25,774 nt of DNA, taken from positions 1-25,774 of the IMG/VR virus record IMGVR_UViG_3300000956_000076. One strand, 5' to 3'. The stretch is from a virus. Under the pieces are notes generated by a model, which was given only the letters and a program-made list of their open reading frames with translations, had not been told where the DNA came from and ran no database searches. The position numbers were made by a program, and so were the translations under genes. Below, piece after piece: positions 14,502 through 21,509 of the stretch (positions within the stretch are counted from its first letter, which is position 1; every line of letters starts with the position of its first letter).

Positions 14502-15631
14502 CCCAAAACACTCCTCAAAATCTCCGCCTGCTTCTTAGCGTCCTCAATATCCAGCCAGCTCGTTTTGAACTGCATAATCTGAGGCTGTATTCGTTCAGCT
14601 ACTGGACAATTGGCAGGATGCGGGCGGTCACCGATTCTGCTTTCAATTATCCCCGCAAATGCAGGCTCGTCGAATGGACAAGACCATGCGCCGTAAAATG
14701 GATGGCCACCCGCTGCAATGAAGCGCTTTCTAAACTCTTGCCAATCGCCTTCGTATTTAGCCGCGAAAGCCCAATAGGAATTGCCCTCAATAGGCTGCGT
14801 TCGCATATCATCTATTGCTGCATCTATCATTCGTAAACCTGATTCGCGCCGGGCCTTGCATAATTCGTCAACCCTTTCAAACTGCGCTAAAGCAACAGCC
14901 GCCTGCAATTCACTCATGCGATAGTTCCAGCCAATTTTAGCATGGCGTTTGTAACTTGGCGATTGAAATATTTCCTTATCACCCTTGACCCTGCCCGATT
15001 CGGCAGTTAGCCCGATAAATCCGTGACCGCCAATTCGACGAGCAATAAGCGCAAGGTTTTCGTCATCGGTAATAAGCATACCGCCCTCGCCGCAAGATAT
15101 GTGCTTGCTGTTCTCGAAACTGAATGAACCGAATGCGCCGATAGTACCTGCGTATTTGCCTTTGTAAGTCGCGAGTAAAGCCTGCGCGCAATCCTCAATA
15201 ACCGGCACGCCAAATGCCTTCAACGCGTCCATATCGCAAGGCAGGCCATAAAGGTGTACGCCGATAATCGCTTTAACGTCTGGCGTCATCTTTCGGGCAA
15301 CGTCTGTCGGGTCAATATTGAAAGTCGATTCTTGAACGTCCGCGAAAACAGGTATCGCGCCCGCGTGAATGACAGCGGCAGAAGTCATTATAGGACCAAG
15401 AGCCGGGACTATTACCTTGTCCCCACGCTTTACGCCGACCGCGACCAAAGCAGCATGCAAAGTCGATGTGCCGCTATTGAAAGCAATCGCGTATTTGCTG
15501 CCCATCTTCTTTGCGAACTGTTGCTCAAGTTCGTGCGTCCAACTACCCGAGGTCGCAGTCAGATGCTCGCCTTCCAATACTTTTGTCAGGTATTTTAGCT
15601 CGTTGCCGCCGAAGCGTTTGATAGTTTTCAT
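14498..15631 (-). CDS. DegT/DnrJ/EryC1/StrS-type PLP sugar aminotransferase
   Basis: The protein has 377 residues from ATG 15631, which overlaps the upstream TGA (ATGA); the longer start at 15661 is less likely. Family marks are FNSGTSTLHAAL (51-62), the PLP-ring Asp in IEDCAQA (145-151), the Schiff-base Lys176 in SFSFENSKHISCGEGGM (169-185), and GWNYRMSELQAA near 229-240. These enzymes transfer an amino group, usually from glutamate, to a nucleotide-keto sugar. In nonulosonic acid loci the homologues are PseC, LegC or SpsC. No partner 4,6-dehydratase is present in this window, so the keto-sugar would come from the host or from outside the window. Confidence 0.93.
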   Translation of the reverse strand: MKTIKRFGGNELKYLTKVLEGEHLTATSGSWTHELEQQFAKKMGSKYAIAFNSGTSTLHAALVAVGVKRGDKVIVPALGPIMTSAAVIHAGAIPVFADVQESTFNIDPTDVARKMTPDVKAIIGVHLYGLPCDMDALKAFGVPVIEDCAQALLATYKGKYAGTIGAFGSFSFENSKHISCGEGGMLITDDENLALIARRIGGHGFIGLTAESGRVKGDKEIFQSPSYKRHAKIGWNYRMSELQAAVALAQFERVDELCKARRESGLRMIDAAIDDMRTQPIEGNSYWAFAAKYEGDWQEFRKRFIAAGGHPFYGAWSCPFDEPAFAGIIESRIGDRPHPANCPVAERIQPQIMQFKTSWLDIEDAKKQAEILRSVLG

Positions 15632-15861
15632 TTCGCAGCCGCCAACAAGACATCTGTCCATTTCGAAATCATGAATGCGGCGAGTTCGACCACATCCTCT
15701 TTGCTTATAGAATCCTTGTCATAACTCTTTCCGACTATCAATTCGCTATCGTAGCCAGTTCTAAGCTCGCCAGAAATCAGATCGAGCCCAACGGTTGAAC
15801 TCAGGCAATAGACTTTCTTTCCGTTAGACCATTCAAGTTCGTCATTGTCGTTTAGCTTCAT
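15628..15861 (-). CDS. Small acidic hypothetical protein
   Basis: The protein has 77 residues (MKLNDNDELEWSNGKKVYCL at the start, helix VVELAAFMISKWTDVLLAA at the end). The ATG at 15861 lies 13 bases after the DUF115 stop; the longer TTG start at 15867 is less likely. Overlap with the aminotransferase is by ATGA. No family is recognised. It is the first small gene in the alternating enzyme/small-gene series. Confidence 0.72.
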   Translation of the reverse strand: MKLNDNDELEWSNGKKVYCLSSTVGLDLISGELRTGYDSELIVGKSYDKDSISKEDVVELAAFMISKWTDVLLAAAK

Positions 15862-15873
15862 TACCAACCTGCC

Positions 15874-17409
15874 TTAAACTTTATCCGCACTTGTCTTACC
15901 AACAATCGACGGCAAAACCGCCTCTTTCGCATTCATCGCGGTACCCGACGACAGAATCACATTCGGGTTGATTTTCCTCATCTCTGGCGCATCATCAATC
16001 TGATTGAGTGGCCCGTTAATATTCAACAGCTTGCGGAACTTCTTGATATTCGCCTGCATATCTATCGGGTTGCGTTTCAGGCTCTTTTGATGGCACCGCT
16101 CGCATTCTTTATTCGAGAAATCGTCATCGTTTGGAGCTTGGCCAATACCGCCGCACCCCGGCGTCTGGCACTCCCAATTACGATATGTCCCGCGCATGAA
16201 CGAAATCAATTCACCCTCATGCCGATTGCCGTTAGGGTCAATCCAGTCTTTGAGAGGACGAAGTGCTTCTACGAACTGATACGCTTTGCCAACGTTGACT
16301 ACGAACGCGCCTACCTTGGCCAAATACCCTTCGGCTTCTCTGATAATAAACTCGTGTGTGGTCCTCTTAAATCCTTTGCCTTGCGTCGCGATTACCTTTT
16401 CGATATCAGCGTAAGGGATTTCAGTCATGATGCCTTTGTCGCATGAATAGACATCCTGCAAACTCAATCGCCACGCGGTAATCATGTTCTTTTTGTAAAA
16501 CAGCATGATCGGGTTTGTTTTAAGCCCGTTCGCCGAGTCAATCCAGATAGGTTTCTTTTCGCCTTCGGGTGTTTCTACCGTTTCGTCTGGATTGTAGCGG
16601 TGTTCCTCTGCCTTCCACTTAGTCGGCACGATAACATCCGGTGCGTTGCCTACCTTTAGCAATTGCTCGGGCTTTTCGACAATGTAGTTTGTAAACCTTT
16701 CTTTGCCATCAATAATCCCGAAGTCACAACCGGCCAAAAAGATTCGACCATACCCAAGAATCTGAGCGGCGAACATCTGGCAAGGCGGCGAGCAAGCGAA
16801 TTGCGTAATCTCGGTACGAATGATGTAGTCGAAGAATGCATCGCGGCAGATACCGTCAGGGCTCGCGAGATATTCCGGGTCTTCCTCGTTCTTGGGCCGT
16901 CGAACCGTGAACATGCGCTTTTGCTGTTGGCCGTAATAGGTTTCTCGCGATCCAAGATTCTGGATATAGAGTAGCATTTCATTCGGCCATTTTTCAATCA
17001 ATGTGGGCCAAACTCCGGGTGTTGTAATCAACTTTGTTCGAGTCTTTGACCAATCGATACCAGCAATTTCTCCCCAACAATTGAACGGGTCAAGCGCCAG
17101 AATGTGAGTCGGTTCAATCCCGTGATAGACAAGTGAAAGAGCGTGCGAGGTCGTGCATATGATGCCTCCCTTCCAATCTTTCAGGTAGGGCAGGATTCTA
17201 TCGAGTGATGGGCCAGAGCCAAGAATGAAGCAGGGATCGCCATTGACTTTTGGCTCTTGATTAATATCTCTTGCGCGTCCTTCGTTATAAGCTTCAACGA
17301 TGACGTGATGATTGTAAGCGGAGTTATGCTCCTCATGTATCACTTGCTTGCCGAGTGTATTTTGGTTATAGGCGCTGGAATCGGTCCTAACTTCGAGCTC
17401 AGTGGGCAC
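15874..17409 (-). CDS. DUF115/Maf-like protein (MptE-like fold), candidate glycosyltransferase
   Basis: The protein has 511 residues and starts at GTG 17409, with AAAGG upstream. The DUF115 (MptE-like) domain is marked by CFILGSGPSLD (60-70), ICTTSHALSLVYHGIEPTHILALDP (84-108) and GRIFLAGCDFGIIDG (221-235). The family includes the motility accessory factors (Maf/PseE) that attach nonulosonic acids to flagellin Ser/Thr. The C-terminal region adds a four-Cys site, C414, C419, C436 and C439 (CQTPGC and CERC), absent from the core family. It is the first large gene of the cassette, four genes before NeuB-like synthesis. Transfer of the cassette's sugar to protein is inference; the phosphokinase alternative from the family name cannot be excluded. 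Confidence 0.82.
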   Translation of the reverse strand: MPTELEVRTDSSAYNQNTLGKQVIHEEHNSAYNHHVIVEAYNEGRARDINQEPKVNGDPCFILGSGPSLDRILPYLKDWKGGIICTTSHALSLVYHGIEPTHILALDPFNCWGEIAGIDWSKTRTKLITTPGVWPTLIEKWPNEMLLYIQNLGSRETYYGQQQKRMFTVRRPKNEEDPEYLASPDGICRDAFFDYIIRTEITQFACSPPCQMFAAQILGYGRIFLAGCDFGIIDGKERFTNYIVEKPEQLLKVGNAPDVIVPTKWKAEEHRYNPDETVETPEGEKKPIWIDSANGLKTNPIMLFYKKNMITAWRLSLQDVYSCDKGIMTEIPYADIEKVIATQGKGFKRTTHEFIIREAEGYLAKVGAFVVNVGKAYQFVEALRPLKDWIDPNGNRHEGELISFMRGTYRNWECQTPGCGGIGQAPNDDDFSNKECERCHQKSLKRNPIDMQANIKKFRKLLNINGPLNQIDDAPEMRKINPNVILSSGTAMNAKEAVLPSIVGKTSADKV

Positions 17410-17581
17410 TTTTAATTACCTTTCGTTTCATCTTTCCGCATAATTCGCATTGGAAATCAGTAACGTGTTTCTTGCGAAAACTCGTATGTGTATTCGGCAA
17501 CAATCCCATCAGCAGGAGCATTTCAGCTTGTGATTCGGTTTCGAATTGGTCGACAATGACCCATTTATGCCGGTGGAGCAC
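17399..17581 (-). CDS. Small Cys/His protein
   Basis: The protein has 60 residues from GTG 17581, placed eight bases after AAGGA. The longer frame back to 17659 overlaps the preceding gene fully and is not preferred. It contains HRHKWVIVD near the start and DFQCELCGKMKRKVIK near the end, a single Cys-x2-Cys knuckle with nearby His that could form a metal site. It overlaps the DUF115 start by 11 bases. Function is unknown. Confidence 0.65.
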   Translation of the reverse strand: MLHRHKWVIVDQFETESQAEMLLLMGLLPNTHTSFRKKHVTDFQCELCGKMKRKVIKSAH

Positions 17582-17741
17582 TTTTCTTTTCCTTAGCCGC
17601 CAATTTAGCGCGTTCTTTCTCGGCGAGTTTGTAGGCAAGCCGCTTAGTTGTCTCGTCATCCGTCATGTAGACGTAGCACTTGCCACTTTTACCAGCCCGA
17701 TAACCCGGCATGCCTCTGTCCATGCATGATTCGATATTCAA
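17565..17741 (-). CDS. Small Lys-rich hypothetical protein
   Basis: The protein has 58 residues from TTG 17741, which overlaps the preceding gene's TGA as TTGA, with AAAGGA nine bases upstream. An ATG at 17723 is an alternative (52 residues). It has a Gly/Lys start (MPGYRAGKSGKCYVYMTDDE) and a charged C-terminal helix rich in Lys, Glu and Ala. No family is recognised. Confidence 0.6.
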   Translation of the reverse strand: MNIESCMDRGMPGYRAGKSGKCYVYMTDDETTKRLAYKLAEKERAKLAAKEKKSAPPA

Positions 17742-18064
17742 TATAGCGGTCCTTTATAAGCCGAAATTATGTTAAACCCGTAACAAATGAAAAAATATGT
17801 TTTAGTGCGGTGCTGAATCATATCCACCGCTGTTATCTGTGAGCAAAAGTCACAAGGCACCTCTATCCAATCTTGGATGGAACACCTATCAACAAGGCTA
17901 CCGCATGCAATAACTTCACCACGGTATCTGGTGAAACGTGCAAATAAATCACTCTGAAAAACAGTCTTAAATAGAACAGAATCTTCTCTCAATTCGAATT
18001 TTTCTTTTCTGCCGTGTCCACTTTCAATTTCGACAATCATACGCAGAATATAGCCAGGAGGCAT
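17738..18064 (-). CDS. Hypothetical protein
   Basis: The protein has 108 residues from ATG 18064; a TTG at 18091 would add nine. Neither start has a good Shine-Dalgarno sequence. It is beta-rich, with four Cys in the second half (ACGSLVDRCSIQDW and VPCDFCSQI) and a hydrophobic end (TYFFICYGFNIISAY). No family is recognised. It lies in the first part of the accessory operon, downstream of the attenuator-like leader. Confidence 0.68.
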   Translation of the reverse strand: MPPGYILRMIVEIESGHGRKEKFELREDSVLFKTVFQSDLFARFTRYRGEVIACGSLVDRCSIQDWIEVPCDFCSQITAVDMIQHRTKTYFFICYGFNIISAYKGPLY

Positions 18065-18092
18065 TGGAAATTTATAGGGCAAAAATTGCAAA

Positions 18093-18434
18093 TTATTGAA
18101 TGTTGAGAGTAGTTATTCTTACGATGGTCTGTTTATTGCCAAATAGCCTGTCATTGAATCCGGTCGGTATAGGCGAAACTCTATTGGCCTTCTTCGCATC
18201 GCCCATTGAATCAAAAAGACCTACAGCCACCAATGCATGCGCCATATTCCACGATTCGTCAACCAAGAAAACAAGTTCGTCATCAAAAAATAGTCTTGCG
18301 TCATCATCAGAGCATCCAATCGCAATATTCAGATTTAACATAACGGGACCGCTACCCGATGCCCATGTTTTCTTATAATCAGCTATGACTTTTTCTCGCA
18401 CTTGAATTGGGGATAACTGTTCTTTCACAATCAT
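18093..18434 (-). CDS. Hypothetical protein, first gene after the attenuator-like leader
   Basis: The protein has 113 residues with a clear ribosome binding site (GAGGTG, five bases before ATG 18434). It contains an alternating strand/helix pattern (VMLNLNIAIGCSDDDARLFF, then DELVFLVDESWNMAHALVAVGLF). No family is recognised. Its start lies only 18 bases after the T-run of the terminator at 18452-18480, so any transcript must read through that hairpin. Confidence 0.75.
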   Translation of the reverse strand: MIVKEQLSPIQVREKVIADYKKTWASGSGPVMLNLNIAIGCSDDDARLFFDDELVFLVDESWNMAHALVAVGLFDSMGDAKKANRVSPIPTGFNDRLFGNKQTIVRITTLNIQ

Positions 18435-18451
18435 AATGTCACCTCATAAAT

Positions 18452-18480
18452 AAAAAGCCACCTGCTGGCAGACAGGTAGC
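18452..18480 (-). terminator. Intrinsic terminator between terminase and the accessory operon
   Basis: On the minus strand GCTACCTG (18480-18473) pairs with CAGGTGGC (18464-18457), with one T-G pair, around an 8-base loop, followed by TTTTT (18456-18452). It lies about 48 bases after the predicted start point of the promoter at 18535-18563 and directly before the next ribosome binding site, which is unusual for a simple operon end. Confidence 0.82.
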
Positions 18481-18534
18481 GAAAGGAGGTAGGAGAGGAA
18501 ACAAAGAACCGAAAAAGAAGGAGGTTGCCAGACA

Positions 18535-18563
18535 AGCATAAGCCCACATTACCCAATTGTCAA
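18535..18563 (-). promoter_or_regulatory. Strong sigma-70-type promoter for the accessory/late operon
   Basis: On the minus strand a perfect TTGACA (18563-18558), a 17-base spacer and TATGCT (18540-18535) follow directly after the terminase TGA. The predicted start point is near 18528. The leader to 18435 is pyrimidine-rich and carries CCTCCTT twice (opposite 18518-18524 and 18483-18489), followed by the terminator. Confidence 0.7.
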
Positions 18564-19874
18564 TCAGAATCCTAAGTCTTCGGTTGAGAAGTCGGAGATG
18601 CCGCCGTTGTATCGTTCGGGGTTATAGAAACATAAAAGCAAAGCGTCAGCCTTGTCAGGCGACTTGCCGCAACGTTTCTTATATTCTCGCTTAGGCTCGA
18701 TCTTACGCTGGTCTTTGTTTGTATAAGCATATTGACGTCCTGAAAGCTCACCCATAAGTCGCTGATCGTTCGGAATATCAACTTCGTTTATAGGAAAGTT
18801 AAACCACATTTCGTCAGCAACGCTTGTGTATTTCACATCATCGATAGGCTTGCCACCGAAATTGACCATAATCACATTCGCGCCTAAATCAACCAACTTA
18901 TCCGATACACCGCCGCCTACGCCTGAGTCGTCAACCTTTATCGGGATCGAAGAATTTCTTTTAGCCATGTCCCAAGCCTCGCGCGCAGTTCGTTGTGTAT
19001 CCTGTCCGCTGAATATCTTTTCTTCAACTACTTTCATGCCGATCCGCCGGTACATAACTGTGTCGTCATCACCAAATCGGGCAACGTCTATGCCTATTTC
19101 TTCTTCACCTTGTGGCTCGGCTATTTCACGATCCATCGCGGCACGAATTGCTATACGCGAAAGCACAGCCTTTTGACCTTGACTTCTCGGGCTCCCATTC
19201 CAGACATGTTCCGCCAAATCAGGATCGCGCTTGAAGTCCTCTTCCATTTCTCGTTGAAGTTCTTTAGTCCACCATGGATTATCGATAGCTCCGGGTTGTA
19301 ATGGGACAATCAAACAGTCTTCACGCGGGGTTATGCAAAAACGTTCAAAAACAGGATCGCGCTCAAGCTCACGATTGAAAGATATCCAGACCTCAGAACC
19401 AGGCTTTCGAATAGTCGGTATAAGAATGTCCCATGAATCATTGCTAACTGTGCTTGCTTCTTCAACCCAACAATAATCAACGTCTTCGAACCCTTTTATG
19501 CTGAGGCTCGCGCGAAGATTTTGAAGCCCGCGAAAGTGAAAGGTCGAACCAATGGGCGAGCTGATTATCTCGTCTGTGATCTGCCATCCCTTATACCCGA
19601 GCCGCATGATTTGCTGCTTGATTATTCGATGTACTGACTCCGGCATTGACAACTGGATTTCACGCGTACATAAAACACGGATGCATTTAGCCTGTGCGAA
19701 CTGGACAAGCAAACTCGCTATTGACCAAGTCTTGGCACCGGCACCACGGCCACCATATGCGATTTTAAGTCTGAACGGATCGCGGAATTTTTCAAGTTTC
19801 GGGCTTACCTTCAATAATTGCTCGAATTCAAGCAATTGAAGTAGCTCTATATCCTCATCCGTCGTTGCTGGCAT
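18564..19874 (-). CDS. Terminase large subunit
   Basis: The protein has 436 residues. The ATPase part has a Walker A-like GGRGAGAKT (41-49) and Walker B VDYCWVEEAS (132-141). The RNase H-like nuclease part has EIGIDVARFGDDDT (259-272; Asp263), VDDSGVGGGVSDKL (314-327) and a C-terminal SPDKADALLLCF. This pattern fits the Terminase_3/6 type that packages DNA through the portal. Walker A has an Ala before the Lys instead of the usual Gly, and one extra residue. It overlaps the small subunit gene by 20 bases. The downstream gene is separated from it by a promoter and a terminator, so terminase forms its own transcription unit. Confidence 0.93.
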   Translation of the reverse strand: MPATTDEDIELLQLLEFEQLLKVSPKLEKFRDPFRLKIAYGGRGAGAKTWSIASLLVQFAQAKCIRVLCTREIQLSMPESVHRIIKQQIMRLGYKGWQITDEIISSPIGSTFHFRGLQNLRASLSIKGFEDVDYCWVEEASTVSNDSWDILIPTIRKPGSEVWISFNRELERDPVFERFCITPREDCLIVPLQPGAIDNPWWTKELQREMEEDFKRDPDLAEHVWNGSPRSQGQKAVLSRIAIRAAMDREIAEPQGEEEIGIDVARFGDDDTVMYRRIGMKVVEEKIFSGQDTQRTAREAWDMAKRNSSIPIKVDDSGVGGGVSDKLVDLGANVIMVNFGGKPIDDVKYTSVADEMWFNFPINEVDIPNDQRLMGELSGRQYAYTNKDQRKIEPKREYKKRCGKSPDKADALLLCFYNPERYNGGISDFSTEDLGF

Positions 19875-20271
19875 TTCTTTTTGCTACAAGCTCAGCAATT
19901 CGTCTGTCTCGTTCTTCCTTGCTCATGGTGCCTATATCTATACCACCAGAATGCTCTATAGTTTCTTTAGGCTTTCCATGAGCACGATTGAGTATCATTT
20001 CAAATCCATTGAATATTCCGCGCTCATGGTCTTTAAGCATCGCATTAGCGGCACCGACGACAAGTATCGCAGATGTTGGGTCTGCAATTATCGCTTCAAG
20101 CTCACTTTTGTTCTTCATGGTAAGAGAGTTGAGAATAGCTGAAATATCAGCCGAACCAATTCCATTATTTTCAAGGTATTGTTTTATGTGCGATGGTTTT
20201 CGACCAGCCCCAGGAATAGGAGCATGACCTTTCTGAAACGGTGTTAGATTCTTTTCTCTATTAGGATTCAA
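19855..20271 (-). CDS. Terminase small subunit
   Basis: The protein has 138 residues from TTG 20271, with AAGGAA nine bases before it; no in-frame ATG lies near. The basic, Gly/Pro-rich N-terminus (TPFQKGHAPIPGAGRKPSHI) and following helices, with HGKPKETIEHSGGIDI near the C-terminus, are typical of small terminases, which recognise the packaging site and regulate the large subunit. The C-terminal helix (SKEERDRRIAELVAKR) is a likely large-subunit contact. The probable promoter at 20313-20340 drives it. Confidence 0.82.
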   Translation of the reverse strand: MNPNREKNLTPFQKGHAPIPGAGRKPSHIKQYLENNGIGSADISAILNSLTMKNKSELEAIIADPTSAILVVGAANAMLKDHERGIFNGFEMILNRAHGKPKETIEHSGGIDIGTMSKEERDRRIAELVAKRNASNDG

Positions 20272-20312
20272 TCGTCACAATTCCTTCACAAAAAAATTAG
20301 TCATGATTCAAA

Positions 20313-20340
20313 ATTATACTCAAACCCTCCCTTTAGTAAA
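20313..20340 (-). promoter_or_regulatory. Probable promoter for the terminase genes
   Basis: On the minus strand TTTACT (20340-20335), a 16-base spacer and a consensus TATAAT (20318-20313) lie just after the stop of the preceding gene. The start point would be near 20306, giving a leader of about 35 bases before the TTG start. The opposite strand at 20295-20307 reads AATTAGTCATGAT, related to the operator-like element of the promoters at 22713 and 23379. Confidence 0.6.
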
Positions 20341-20347
20341 GGCGTGG

Positions 20348-20614
20348 CTAAGAGCTTGCTTTATCAAACGCCTCGTCCCATTCCTTGAGTGCAATTTCAT
20401 GCGCGTGTAGGAACTGGTACATTTCTTCTACGGCCTCTTCTACCTGATCTATCGTAAGCATTTCTTTCTCCTGTGTTATGATTCTTTCTGCTTTGACCAA
20501 GATGGATTCCATTAACGTGGCGCTTTGCCTACTTCGAAACTTCTGATAAACAATCACGCCAGCGCCATACAGAAATATTACAATCGTCGTGATAGCTATG
20601 TAGTCAATTCTCAA
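20348..20614 (-). CDS. Single-span membrane protein
   Basis: The protein has 88 residues from TTG 20614 (TTGA overlap with the gene before). An N-terminal membrane segment YIAITTIVIFLYGAGVIVYQ (5-24) is followed by a basic stop (KFRSRQS) and a long charged helix (ITQEKEMLTIDQVEEAVEEM and LHAHEIALKEWDEAF). This N-in/anchor plus coiled-coil shape resembles small spanin- or cell-division-type phage proteins, but there is no lysis gene nearby. Function is unknown. Confidence 0.7.
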   Translation of the reverse strand: MRIDYIAITTIVIFLYGAGVIVYQKFRSRQSATLMESILVKAERIITQEKEMLTIDQVEEAVEEMYQFLHAHEIALKEWDEAFDKASS

Positions 20615-20853
20615 TTTTCTGGCCCATCGTGCATGTCTTCAGATTCCATGCGTTCCTTATATTCTCTAAGCTCGACAAGCTCTTTGAATAAAAGAATCTC
20701 TATTGGCTGCATTTCGATAAGACTTTCTCTTTTGGTTATCGTGCTTTTACCAGTTTCACAATCCGTGACTATCGATGTACCGGTAGAAAACCAGAAATGT
20801 TTCCCGTCATCATTGATTTGCACAATCCCCGCTTCTGTCTGTACTTTGGTCAT
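20611..20853 (-). CDS. Small hypothetical protein
   Basis: The protein has 80 residues, starting at ATG 20853 behind AGGAGGGTGAGGA. The N-terminal half is beta-rich (IVQINDDGKHFWFSTGTSIV) and the C-terminal half is a charged helix (LLFKELVELREYKERMESED). No family is recognised. Confidence 0.75.
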   Translation of the reverse strand: MTKVQTEAGIVQINDDGKHFWFSTGTSIVTDCETGKSTITKRESLIEMQPIEILLFKELVELREYKERMESEDMHDGPEN

Positions 20854-20885
20854 TCCTCACCCTCCTATCGATCCCGTGCGGTGGG

Positions 20886-21050
20886 TTAATTGGCTGCCAT
20901 CTCTTTCGCCTTCGAAATAACCTCTTCCAACACAGCCTTCCTTTTCATGTTAGCTGTATAATAGTCATTAGATTCATAGCGAAAATCCCGTTTGTCGATA
21001 TCCGAAACTTCGGATTCAAGCCATTCAATAAGTTTGTCTATCTTCTTCAT
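20886..21050 (-). CDS. Small charged helical protein
   Basis: A 54-residue frame with a strong ribosome binding site (GGAGAGAGGGA directly before ATG 21050). The sequence (MKKIDKLIEWLESEVSDIDK, then a helix ending EEVISKAKEMAAN) is two short charged helices. No family is recognised. It fills a stretch between two other small genes. Confidence 0.72.
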   Translation of the reverse strand: MKKIDKLIEWLESEVSDIDKRDFRYESNDYYTANMKRKAVLEEVISKAKEMAAN

Positions 21051-21077
21051 TCCCTCTCTCCTCGAATCGACGTGGGG

Positions 21078-21248
21078 TTATTCACTCGCCGACATCATCT
21101 TGATTAAGCGTTTCGCCTGTTCTATTCCTGCGATAAACCCATCGCGAAATTCCTGCGTGGTGCCTTTCTTTTCCTCATCGTTTGCAGATACGCACCAATA
21201 TTTTTCGGCATCAAGTGCCTTAATAATGTCTGTTACTGCCAGTTTCAT
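21078..21248 (-). CDS. Small protein with FRDGFIAGIEQA motif
   Basis: The protein has 56 residues from ATG 21248, five bases after AGGAGG; the longer start at 21266 lacks such a site. The C-terminal helix reads FRDGFIAGIEQAKRLI, an F-x2-G-[FYW]-x2-G pattern common in small phage proteins and present again in the genes at 22516 and 24813. Function is unknown. Confidence 0.75.
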   Translation of the reverse strand: MKLAVTDIIKALDAEKYWCVSANDEEKKGTTQEFRDGFIAGIEQAKRLIKMMSASE

Positions 21249-21308
21249 ACTTACCTCCTCACCCACTTCGTCATAACTCCGTTACCTTCAAGATGACATC
21301 TCGTGGGG

Positions 21309-21485
21309 TTATACCGTTTCCAGTATTTGTCCCTTGAGATACACAGTAAAAAGCTCTCGTGCTTTCTCTTCGTCAAACCCATGACCCACAAGACTGCCTT
21401 CTGTCTCATTAACCAGCGTCCCACCGATGAGCGAATAGACGCATATGTCGTCGGCATTGAATTTAACTTCGAATAGCTTGAACAT
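21309..21485 (-). CDS. Small hypothetical protein
   Basis: A 58-residue frame (MFKLFEVKFNADDICVYSLI start, FDEEKARELFTVYLKGQI near the end), with GGAGGGGGTAAGA upstream of ATG 21485. A different frame at 21251-21457 also looks open but is basic, lacks a ribosome site and is rejected. The last helix (EEKARELF) resembles the end of phage proteins with a beta-beta-alpha core. No family is recognised. Confidence 0.72.
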   Translation of the reverse strand: MFKLFEVKFNADDICVYSLIGGTLVNETEGSLVGHGFDEEKARELFTVYLKGQILETV

Positions 21486-21509
21486 TCTTACCCCCTCCCC
21501 ACCCCGCCT

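Noticed and set aside
18452-18534. A leader-loop pairing (CTGGCA with TGCCAG of the terminator loop) as an anti-terminator
   Set aside because: The 5' partner at 18531-18526 straddles the predicted start point near 18528, so most of it would not be in the RNA. I do not claim this pairing.
21265-21288. A 7-codon ORF (MTKWVRR) containing the ribosome site of the next gene
   Set aside because: It is too short to support. It may be only the Shine-Dalgarno region read as codons.
21251-21457. A 68-residue frame
   Set aside because: It overlaps the better 58-residue frame at 21309-21485, which has a strong ribosome site; this one is basic and irregular with no start signal.
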